64,000 nucleotides of DNA from Agriotes lineatus (Eukaryota; Arthropoda; Insecta; Coleoptera; Elateridae), in NCBI GenBank assembly GCA_940337035.1, contig OW679197.1, positions 34,291,219 to 34,355,218 on the forward strand, given 5' to 3'. Numbering within the stretch: position 1 is the first letter of the stretch; the number at the start of each line of letters is the position of its first letter. Made by a program: the position numbers and the translations under genes. Positions 53,251 to 62,360 of the stretch are shown here, piece by piece. The notes beneath the pieces were generated by a model that searched no databases, had not been told where the DNA came from, and was given only the letters and a program-made list of their open reading frames with translations.

Positions 53251-55797
53251 ATTTTAGACCAACAATATTATGCGTTGATTGACAGTGGTGCAATGGTTTC
53301 CTTAGTACAGGAGGAAGTGATAAATACTCATATGAATAATTTAAGAAGCAACATTATAAAAGTTAACAAGATCGACCTTTTGTCCGCAACAAGAAGGAAA
53401 ATTTCAACAACGAATAGGGTATTGGCAATAAAGATATGCATAAATGGAAAAGAATTTGATGTCCGATTTTATATTGTAGCAGCTTTGAACGTACAGTTTG
53501 TAATAGGTGTAGATATCATTCAGAAAGTAGGGATAAAAATTGATGGAATGCTAAAGAGCATCCAGATTGATGATATTATAAAGCCTTGGTCTATTGAGGA
53601 TCACGAGCTAAGAAATTGTTGCCCAGCTGAGATAACGGCGGGAGACGATAATATGAATTGTTGCCGAGCTAAGAAAGCCGGAGACGAAGTTATTATTATA
53701 AATAATTATGCGATAGGGGAAAGAATACTGGATGATAATCAGATAGGAAGGGATTTTATACAATATAAAGATAGGATCATGGAAATAATCGAGCAAAATG
53801 AAGAAATATTAAACCAGAAGACCGGACAAGCGAAGAAATATTGCCACAAATTGTATGTCGACGAATCACAAGGTTTTAAGTCCAAATCATATCCTATACC
53901 ATTTGCACAACGCGAGAAGGCAAGACACGAAATACAACAAATGTTAGACGAGGGGGTAATAGAACGCTCTAAAACAAACTTCGTTAACCCAATGGTGGTA
54001 GTAAAAAAAAGCGACGGTAGTCTTAGATTATGTCTCGATGCACGTAAAATTAATCAGATTACAAAACCCCAATATGAAAGTCCGCAGACAATTGACGTTT
54101 TATTGAGTCAGATTTGGGACAAGAAAGTTCTATCGAAATTGGACTTGAAAAATTCATTCTGGTTGATACCGCTACATGAGGACTCTAGAAAATACACCGG
54201 ATTCTGCATAGAGGGGGAAATTTTTCAATTCAAAGTGGTCCCGTTTGGTTTGACGACATCGTGCGCAGCTTTAGTGAGAGCTATGCAACAAATATTAAAT
54301 AAATTCGACAGCTTTTGCGTGCATTACATAGACGACATTTTAATATTTTCAGAAGATGTGGAACAACATTTGGAGCATTTAAAATTAGTTATAAGTACTT
54401 TAAACAAAAACGGTTTGAAATTAAATTTGGCCAAGTGCCAATTCATGAAAACGAATGTAGCGTATTTAGGCTATGAAATTAGCAACAAAGGGGTCACAAT
54501 AAGTACAGAAAGAATAGAAGAAATAAAGAATTTGCCCCGTCCGAAAAATTTAAAAACGTTAAGAGGCTTACTTGGGCTGTTAAATTATTATAAGAAGTTT
54601 ATAGCAAATTATTCTGACTTAACTTTGCCTTTGGTTGAATTACTGAGGAAGGAAACGAAATGGGTGTGGACTGAAGAAAGAGAGAAGGCGTTTAACAATT
54701 TAAAACAAAAATTCCATGAGGGATTGCTACTTAAATATCCAAATTTCAAAGAAAGCTTCATACTAAGGACGGACTCATCGGACATGGCAGTAGCAGCAGA
54801 ACTTATACAGGTCCAAGAAGGAGTAGAAGTCCCGATTTGTTTTATTTCACGGATACTCAAAGGGTATGAGACGAGATACACAATTGCTGAAAAGGAGATG
54901 TTAGCCATTATCTTTGCAATCAACAAACTAAAATTCTATTTAACCGGAAACAAATTTTATATCGAAACCGACAATACAGCAATTTCTTTTATGAAGAACA
55001 AAACATTCAATAATGATAGATTATACAGGTGGGCGTTGTACTTACAACAGTATGACTTTGAGATCAGGCATAGGCCAGGAAACATAAATGTCGTAGCTGA
55101 TTTCCTGAGTAGGAAGGATGCAGCGAATAGTAGAAAGCAAAAACAACTGAGTATAGGGATAGAGAAGATTTATCAGCACGGAAGATTTTCAAAAGAAGAG
55201 CTGATAACTAAACAAGATAATTTGGAACATAAGGGGATTAAAACTTACTTTTGTAGCATACGACATCCGCAATCGAATATCGCAGAGAGGTACATCAAAG
55301 AAGTGATAAAATACCTAAAAATCATGACTCATGAGCACCATAATAGATGGGTTCAGTACCTGCCAAAGGTGGAAGACTTCGTGAACAACGTACCAAATAT
55401 TGCAACGGAGATAAGTCCGGTAACCCTATGCAAAAGCATAATACCTGCGAGACCATGGAGGCCAGAAGAAGATGCAACAGGAATAAACGAACTTTTAGAA
55501 CAAGTAAGAGAACGAGTTAAGAAAACTCAGGACCGTTACGAAGAGAAGATAAATCGCAAAATTAAGAAGCGAATGAAGTTTAAAATTGGGGATCGAGTCA
55601 TAATAAAAAAGCTCAAGGTAGCTGATCGCAGAGAGAAGATCTGTGCGAAATTTTTAAACGCCTATGAAGGACCTTACAGGGTACATAAAATTCTAAGCAA
55701 TGAAAATACATACGAACTTATCAATGAAACAGATAATAGAGTAAGGGGTCGTTTTCATATCTCGGCGATACACCCATATTTGGAAAATATAATTTAG
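53251..55797 (+). CDS. pol: Gypsy Pol polyprotein with truncated integrase
   Basis: The frame opens after a stop at 53248 and has no ATG before the protease motif ALIDSGAMVSLV; expression would need frameshifting or reinitiation. It then contains the aspartic protease, RT (SKLDLKNSFWLIPL; VHYIDDILIFS with YIDD near residue 351-354 counted from 53275), RNase H (FILRTDSSDMAVAAEL; FYIETDN) and a short end. After LSRKDAANSRKQ the sequence jumps to KTYFCSIRHPQSNIAERYIK, so the integrase HHCC finger and first catalytic Asp region are missing. The C-terminal GDRVIIKKLK and HISAIHPYLE are present. The protein could be made but should not integrate by itself. Confidence 0.88.
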   Translation: MLDQQYYALIDSGAMVSLVQEEVINTHMNNLRSNIIKVNKIDLLSATRRKISTTNRVLAIKICINGKEFDVRFYIVAALNVQFVIGVDIIQKVGIKIDGMLKSIQIDDIIKPWSIEDHELRNCCPAEITAGDDNMNCCRAKKAGDEVIIINNYAIGERILDDNQIGRDFIQYKDRIMEIIEQNEEILNQKTGQAKKYCHKLYVDESQGFKSKSYPIPFAQREKARHEIQQMLDEGVIERSKTNFVNPMVVVKKSDGSLRLCLDARKINQITKPQYESPQTIDVLLSQIWDKKVLSKLDLKNSFWLIPLHEDSRKYTGFCIEGEIFQFKVVPFGLTTSCAALVRAMQQILNKFDSFCVHYIDDILIFSEDVEQHLEHLKLVISTLNKNGLKLNLAKCQFMKTNVAYLGYEISNKGVTISTERIEEIKNLPRPKNLKTLRGLLGLLNYYKKFIANYSDLTLPLVELLRKETKWVWTEEREKAFNNLKQKFHEGLLLKYPNFKESFILRTDSSDMAVAAELIQVQEGVEVPICFISRILKGYETRYTIAEKEMLAIIFAINKLKFYLTGNKFYIETDNTAISFMKNKTFNNDRLYRWALYLQQYDFEIRHRPGNINVVADFLSRKDAANSRKQKQLSIGIEKIYQHGRFSKEELITKQDNLEHKGIKTYFCSIRHPQSNIAERYIKEVIKYLKIMTHEHHNRWVQYLPKVEDFVNNVPNIATEISPVTLCKSIIPARPWRPEEDATGINELLEQVRERVKKTQDRYEEKINRKIKKRMKFKIGDRVIIKKLKVADRREKICAKFLNAYEGPYRVHKILSNENTYELINETDNRVRGRFHISAIHPYLENII

Positions 55798-56057
55798 AAT
55801 AGATTAGTTATAGGACCAATGTTGTACCACACACAATAGTTTAGTTAGAATAGGAGATAGGTTAGGCATTTTAGTAATTTAAGGTAGGATAGTAAAGCAT
55901 CAAATATCAAATGAGACTGATTAATGATAACAGTTCAAAAAAAAAACAATGAATAATTTTGTGTGAATTAAAATAACAACGCATTACAATCTACTAATGA
56001 TATTAAAAAGAAAACATGCGTAGTGATTTTAATTAACAAAAATTAGGGGGAATTTCA
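55798..56057 (+). promoter_or_regulatory. Gypsy 3' untranslated region with polypurine tract
   Basis: Noncoding from the Pol stop to the 3' LTR. TTAGGGGGAA just before the LTR (56043-56052) is the probable polypurine tract. No env-like frame is present. Confidence 0.6.
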
Positions 56058-57924
56058 TGCGATGGTATTTAGCCCTCAAATCGGCTCTGATTGCAGTACA
56101 AGCAAATAGCAAATTAAATCATTAAAGCACAGAGTTGTAATAATGCAAGCATCTGAGAAAATTCACATAAATTGCCAAATCATAATAACACTGGTATAAT
56201 TCGCCAATGACATTGATTATTTTTGAATGGGCACAGACATATGGAAGCTCAAATTCCGTGTATTGGGTTAGCAATATAATTTTAATCGTAATATAATAGA
56301 TTTGCACAAACTAAAAGCCGAATCTAAATTAATTAAGAACTGGCACAAAAAGTTCAAGTTAGACACAGCTTAAAAATGGAAGCGTAGAAAGTAAAGTCAT
56401 TAAAGAATGGGTAGCAAATGAACATTTTTAATAAAGGTGAGAACAAGAATGACTAGAAGAATAAGGCAAAGAACATAGAAAAACCAGGCAAGTCATTTAT
56501 TACATGAAAATACAAGACTTGGGGATTTGAAGAGATTGAAATAGCAAGAAATTAGATGGAATTCAAATAAGCAAGAAATTAGACAATGTTGGTGGATTAA
56601 AAAACTAGTCAGTGCAGTGATAAGCAATGGGCATTTAAGTGTGGTAAAAAAATCAAGTGAGTGGCGCATAAAAAAACGTTGAGAAATAAACAATTCCAAA
56701 AGACAATAATTCTAGTACATAAGAGATTGTAATTAACTGATAAAATTTTGTTAAATTAGATTATAAGTTATGTTTTTGTACCTGGTTGATTTCCTACAAT
56801 TCAAATCTGTAGACAGTGTTTTGTCAATTACGACAAGGGATAGCAATTGTTCTAAATAAATTGGTGAAAGTGCTTGGTTTTTGCTCTATCTTTAATTACC
56901 AAAATTTCATAGAAAGCATAAACGTATAAAAAAATAAATAGCACCATCGTAATCAGCGAATTCGAGTGTATCAGCACAATTGGAGGCAAGAGATTCCAGG
57001 TATTTGAGTTTTTGGCGTTCCGAGGCGACGACGGCAGCCACGGCTTGGAGGCGATTTCCCGCAGCATCAATCTGCAGCATCGTGGGAAGGCATAGGGTGT
57101 CAGGATTCTTCCGGCAGCTCCACACATCAGGCCAGAACATAATCCAGCATCACGAGCAGCCCGGGGAGCAAGATTACAGCCAGATTCACCATCAAAAGGG
57201 GGTCCCGAATCTACGAAAGTGAGGTTAGTGAATTGTCCAATTTTGATCTGCCCGATCGGTGTGAAAATTTGAACATACGTTAATTACGACCTGGAGAACA
57301 CGAAAATCGTAACAGTTCCCGTGGATGGCGAGGTATTTTCCCAGGATTTTCAATTAAAATCGTCAATTGGAGGCACCAAGAAACAAATGCGAATACGGCG
57401 TCCTTTTTAAGAATGCACCAATAGCTAACGATCTGAAAAAACAAAAGATTGCCTAGAAGCCGCTTGAAGGCAATTATTCAAAATCTTACCATCAAAATTT
57501 GTTCATTTAATTGTTGATAAATCAATTTCACACGCGAGCTGAAAATAATTAGAACTTGTTGTGATAGATTTGACGTACAAACGGCACATTACGCCTACAT
57601 TTCAGGTCAATCTGCCTACTTTTCAGAGGCGTACCGTAGAATTTTAACTTGGAAAGTCAGGAACCCAACACCCGAGATTTTGAGTTTTAATTTCATGTCT
57701 TTATTTAAAATTGAGCTAGCGAAGTTAGGAAATCAGATGAATGGATTAGAAAAAGGGCAAACTACCATAAGAGTAATTCTCAATTTTGGCGTACCCAACG
57801 AAATTAATTAATCAGTTAGTTTGATTTAGCAAGTGGTAGAATTAAATTAAATATTGTGTGGTGACTCTTTTTATTTATCACATTAATTATAAACATACAA
57901 ATATTATACGACAGGGTCATTGCA
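56058..57924 (+). repeat. 3' LTR of gypsy element
   Basis: 1867 bp, the same as the 5' LTR except for a small insertion near its start (AATAGCA-type repeat at about 56104) and a few substitutions. Confidence 0.95.
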
Positions 57925-58064
57925 ATATACCTACTCCACCTCCCCAAGTATCTGTAATACGATCAGTTTGTAAAAAAGTAAAACCATTAATGTTAATTAC
58001 AGCATTCTCAATATCGGGGGACAGCCAGGTTTCACAAACAGCCACAATATCGTAAACGGAACCT
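57925..58064 (-). pseudogene. LINE endonuclease region, upstream part
   Basis: Leftward translation gives GSVYDIVAVCETWLSPDIEN, NINGFTFLQTDRIT and WGGGVGIY, the start of an apurinic-type LINE endonuclease. It continues on the other side of the gypsy insertion at 49184. Confidence 0.75.
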
Positions 58065-58197
58065 GAAACATATTAAATTAAATTTTAATTTTAAAGTTTA
58101 CAATGTAAATAAAATTCGATCTTAAAAAGTGTATCAGTGGTACCCCTCAAACAATTAATAAAACGAAAAATAATGCACAGAAAAAGAGTTTAAGTAC

Positions 58198-58728
58198 CTA
58201 ATTCGAAATATTTTCAAAATCAGCAGTAGTCAATACCGCATGAGTTTTATTATTACACTTAATAAAAATAGTTCCATTAGATATCCAAACATTACGATAG
58301 CAAAATGTTTCAACAGACTTCTTCCATTGTTCTAATCGAGCTCGTGCCAAGTCCTCACTAATGACGATGTCCGTTCCTTTTAGCTTCTTCTCATCTTGCA
58401 ATACAGCTCTTCTGTACCGATAACTTATAAACTTAACTATTACTGGTCGTGGTTTTCTTGAACGGCTATGGCTTGATTCAGATGATGCAGGTAATCTTGG
58501 TCCTATTTGCTGCACTCGGTCAATATTTGCTAATTGGATATTTTTCTTCAAATTATTGTTAAATATCTTTCAAACCACTTCAATATTTTCATTTGGGGCT
58601 TTCTGGATGCCAAAAATACGGCCACAATTCCTACGAGAATGTTGTTCAAACTGCTCAACCCTAGCTTTAATTTTTTCGTTTTCTTCTAACAAGGCGGCAT
58701 TACTTTTTTGAAGAGTAGATACAGAGCT
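58198..58728 (-). pseudogene. LINE ORF1 protein remnant
   Basis: Leftward frames read STLQKSNAALLEENEKIKAR (coiled coil), QHSRRNCGRIFGIQKAPNEN, then a stop, then IQLANIDRVQQIGPRLP, RPVIVKFISYRYRRAVL, DIVISEDLARARLEQWKK and NVWISNGTIFIKCN. The order of coiled coil, RRM-like and C-terminal domain matches L1/CR1-type ORF1 proteins that bind element RNA. It is disrupted by stops and cut at 58728 by the next element. Confidence 0.7.
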
Positions 58729-58912
58729 GGGCAAATTACTTTAAAAAGGTAATTAATTACTAATTACCAATTACCGCCCAATGAAGTAATTTAATTACCA
58801 GAGATTAAATTACTCACAGGAAATAGTAATTCAAGTACCAATTACTTAGTAATTGTAATTGTAAACATCAATTACTTTTTCAATTACTTTCAATAAAAAT
58901 TATTGTCATATA
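58729..58912. mobile_element. hAT-like terminal fragment
   Basis: CAGAGCTGGGCAAATTACTT begins at about 58731, followed by repeated AATTACTAATTACC motifs, a typical hAT 5' end with subterminal repeats. The other end was not identified. Confidence 0.5.
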
Positions 58913-60096
58913 GTTATATTTAGTAGAATTTTCTTGCAAGTTGCAACTATCATTAGTGTCGTGTCGATTCGTAATCGTAATCTAAAAATGCTTACTTTTT
59001 ATGTTTAGTTAACTATAGTAACCCTCGTAGTAACCTACATACTTTTATCACTTTTGAAGGTTTTTTGACAATTAAATCTTGTAGCTACATGCACCGTTCA
59101 TCAAAACCAAAACTTTTTAGTTTGTTTTGATGTAAGATGTAAGTAAATACATAAGGTCAAGGATAACAATTATACAGGGTGTAACAAAAAGAATGGGACA
59201 CCGATTGGTCATAGATTCGTTAGGTTATAATAAACCGATTAAACCTAATATACCTTAGTACAAAGTCCATTCAGTAAGAAGGTATAGCGTATAGGGACTT
59301 GGAAGTTCAATTACAATTTTTTAATTTTTTTATTAATTTCCACATAGGTTATCACTGTAGTTGGGCTTTTTATCACGAATGTGGGTTTAGTTGTTGAGGC
59401 CCGTAGGGCCAAAGCAAATAAACCACATGAGGGATAAAAAAGAACTTCCAGTGCCGAGGGGCATATTGTTTTTTTTTTAATCAAAATCACGAAATTACAA
59501 CATTTTAACCAACTTTTGTAGGTTATGTTGACGACGATTTTTTGTAATGGCATTAGAAAAAACAGCACGCTGAATGTTATAAAAGTAATTTTTCCATGTT
59601 CGTGTAAAATTAATCCACTCCCTTTGCATCGTTCGCTCGTAAATTAAATGTTGAAAAACTCTCACTTTTCTGAACTTGTAGAACAATCTACTATTAAATA
59701 CGCCTAACATGAGGCTGAATGGCGAAAATAGGTAACTTACTTAAGTATACAGGGTGCAGCATTGGATTTCTTAATTGTTTGACAGCAAAATTCTATTTAG
59801 ATTTTGTAAAGAACACTACATGGTGATTCAATTGTCGCAACTTGAGCATTTTTTGTTGGCTCAGTTCGAAAAAAAATGTTTACCCCTTTATACGAAAGTG
59901 ACATTTTCTATCGCCTGTAAGGGTTTCCCGAAAATATACGTTTTGTTCCCTGGTCAGTAATAGATTAACTAGCCCCTTATTTTCATAGTTAAATATTTTT
60001 GAATGCAGCTGAATACAAGAGATACTCTCATCATAAAATGTAAACGTGTCATATGTATAAATCTGGACTAAAATGTAATTTCCTCCTTTATATCAT
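58913..60096. other. AT-rich noncoding DNA
   Basis: TACAGGGTG-type strings, common at MITE ends, occur near 59173 and 59751. Weak similarity to GCAGCACCCTATATA near 60625 could mark a 0.9-kb element. Short frames here show no recognisable protein. Confidence 0.4.
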
Positions 60097-60323
60097 GTGT
60101 TTAAAAAGACATTACAAAAGGGTTGGCCATGGAAAATAAAACTAATGTCGACAGCAAGTTTTAGGGACAGGAATCTTTAGAATTTTCAATCACGATATCA
60201 GCGTATAATATAAACGTACAATAACAACAAAAGTCATGACAGTTAATGAATTCTAAAGCTTGCTGTTGACATTACTTTTATATTTTATGGCCAATCTTTA
60301 TGTAATTTCTTTTTGAACACACC
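60097..60323. repeat. Foldback element (about 227 bp)
   Basis: GTGTTTAAAAAGACATTACA, then GTTGGCCATGGAAAATAAAA and TAATGTCGACAGCAAG, pair imperfectly with the right arm (CTTGCTGTTGACATTA ... TTATGGCCAATC ... TTTTTGAACACAC). Confidence 0.75.
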
Positions 60324-61255
60324 GTGTAAGAAACGGGGAAAAATACTTATTTCATAAAATTACTGTCAACGTTTGACAAATGGCGCAGGTTGCTTTCATA
60401 TTTCAAAATCTTAACATCTTCAATAATACTTATTAATTTTACCAAATTTTTAATATTACCTATTGATTTTAAATTTAGGGCACAAAAATATCTGAAATTA
60501 CATAAATTGGATCCTACGCACGGTTCTTTTAAGAAAACTAAATGGAATTTTGTGTAAAACCATTACGAAGTCAATATTTAGATGTCTCATAATTAGCATG
60601 GTTTTGTATGTTTCGTCCGTCAACGCAGCACCCTATATAACGTAAAGACGTAATGTTGGATGAGGTAATCGGAATTATAAGAAAGTCACGATTTTTATAA
60701 GACACTATTCCAGATTTTTAATAATAATCAAACATAATATGCTGCAGCAGTCCGTATACAAAGCAGCATATGACCATTACAAGCAGTGTTGCCGATCGTC
60801 ACATAATTATCAGATATATACATATTTTTTTCGGAATTCTGGTAAAAAATTATAAAGTAACATAATTATCAATTTTAACATAATTTTATTGTCATGGATG
60901 GTCTATTCTCTATTATCGTATCGTCGGCTTTCTGCAATTTCTAATCCAGTGCCTTTTAAAGGCCTGTATATAATTTACTAACCTATGTACAGGAGGACTC
61001 TACGACCTCGAGTACCTGTATATAAGATTATACGAGTGTACGGTCCCGCCATTCCATTTCTCGTGTGAGAATATGAGAAAATTCTGAGGTAAAGAACAAA
61101 TACACATTTCCCAAATGCAATAAGGCAGACACTAGTTTTTGGGGATTTTCTTTTTGGTGTAATGACACTGCTGTAAAGTCAAATTCGTGTTTTTATCCCC
61201 AGTTGGAGAAAATTGTGCGACAAGGATAGATATAAAAAAATTACTAATGGCTGTA
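60324..61255. other. AT-rich spacer
   Basis: Noncoding. The short pair CCTGTATATAATTTACTAACC and GTACCTGTATATAAG near 60965-61030 resembles the foldback ends seen at 40389. Nothing else is supported. Confidence 0.4.
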
Positions 61256-61489
61256 CAGTCGTGTGCAAATAAATCTGGGACAGTGTTTTTTTCACATGCA
61301 GATTCAGTTAAGAATTTGAAGAATATTTCCATGGATTTCCTCTTATCAGAGAGAGTTACGAGTTTCAGTACCTGTTAAAGTTTAATGTAACTCTTTCTGA
61401 TAGCAGGAAATCCATGGAGATATTCTTCAATTCTTAACTGAATCTGCATGTGAAAAAAACACTGTCCCAGATTTATTTGCACACGACTG
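61256..61489. mobile_element. 234-bp mariner-type MITE
   Basis: CAGTCGTGTGCAAATAAATC begins an inverted repeat of about 110 bp at each end, flanked by TA. The GTGTGCAAATAAAT terminus is typical of Tc1/mariner MITEs in insects. Confidence 0.88.
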
Positions 61490-61616
61490 TACCTTACACT
61501 TTAATGTGTTGATCTAGTTTGGCGACATCTATTATCATACAAGCACAATTTATGTTTAATTTCGCGACGTTAATATCAATTAAATAGCGGATGAGCCAAA
61601 AAAATACAGTGCCTTT

Positions 61617-61981
61617 ATATAGACAGTGGCGACAATGGGGTGTCCTATTTTTGATTGGCTCCCTAGATCACGTGGTTTTAGCCGCCATGTTTATGCTAAA
61701 TCACCTGTGATTCTTGTTATACTTTTGGCAGTACTGAAGTGTATTGTCAGTCTATGTCAAATTCGAGGTTAGCAGGTTCGGTTTTGCGTCAGTTTTGACA
61801 CAAACTGACGCAAATCTTAACCTGCAAATCTCAAATGTTTTCAGTACTGCCAAACGTAAAACACGTATCACAGTCGACTCTGATCACGGATTTAAATAAA
61901 CACCCGTTAGAAATTTGCATAAATATGGCGGCGGGGGTGTGGCTTAGTTGTATTGTCGCCACTGTCTATATAAAGGCACTG
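61617..61981. mobile_element. MITE copy E (365 bp)
   Basis: Ends CAGTGCCTTTATATAGACAG and CTGTCTATATAAAGGCACTG are perfect inverted repeats with TA flanks. It is the best preserved member of the family at 36970 and 40903, and contains the shared GTTAGCAGG core. Confidence 0.88.
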
Positions 61982-61992
61982 TACGGAAAAAT

Positions 61993-62348
61993 AGTGTACC
62001 TGTATAATACTTCAGTAAGAGTAGAGCAAACAGCGAAAAATTTTGGATCATTTTTTCATGGCTACCAAGATTTAATGATATAGTGAAGAACAAGGTTGGT
62101 AAAACTGACACACGAGTTATCAGTTTCATCAAAATCGAGGTTAGCAGGTTAGGTTTTGCGTCAGTTTTGACACAGACTGACACAAAACCTAACCTACTAA
62201 CATTGAATTTGATGAAACTGACAACTCGTGTGTCAGTTTTACCAATCTTGTTTTTAAATATATCATAAAATCTTGGTAGCCATGAAAAAATTATCCAAAA
62301 TTTTTCGCTGTTTGCTCTACTCTTACTAAAGTATTATACAGGTACACT
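61993..62348. repeat. Foldback element D (356 bp) with 12-bp flanking repeat
   Basis: AGTGTACCTGTATAATACTT pairs with AAGTATTATACAGGTACACT, and pairing continues nearly to the centre, where the shared core GTTAGCAGGTTAGGTTTTGC sits with its complement. ACGGAAAAATAG occurs immediately outside both ends (61983-61994 and 62349-62360; the left copy shares AG with the arm). Confidence 0.85.
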
Positions 62349-62360
62349 ACGGAAAAATAG

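Larger units (their letters stand above)
49185..57924 (+). mobile_element. Ty3/gypsy LTR retrotransposon, full length
   Basis: Two near-identical LTRs (49185-51044 and 56058-57924) start TGCGATGG and end TCATTGCA. They flank gag and pol frames and are bordered by the 4-bp target duplication ATAT (49181-49184, 57925-57928). The insertion cuts the older LINE endonuclease. The LTRs differ only by scattered substitutions and one small insertion, so the event is recent. Confidence 0.95.
44455..58728 (-). mobile_element. Minus-strand LINE (non-LTR retrotransposon), split by later insertions
   Basis: ORF1, endonuclease and RT pieces occur in the right order on the minus strand. They are separated by the gypsy element (49185-57924) and by the 1.9-kb LTR-like insert (45783-47675). 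The 3' end near 44455 reads CAATAAAGACATTATTATTA, a tail seen in CR1- and Jockey-related LINEs. All parts contain stops or frameshifts, so it is the oldest layer of this region. Confidence 0.8.

Noticed and set aside
35035..62348. TTAGG telomere repeats inside the foldback core
   Set aside because: Only one or two loose TTAGG-like units occur, too few for telomeric sequence.
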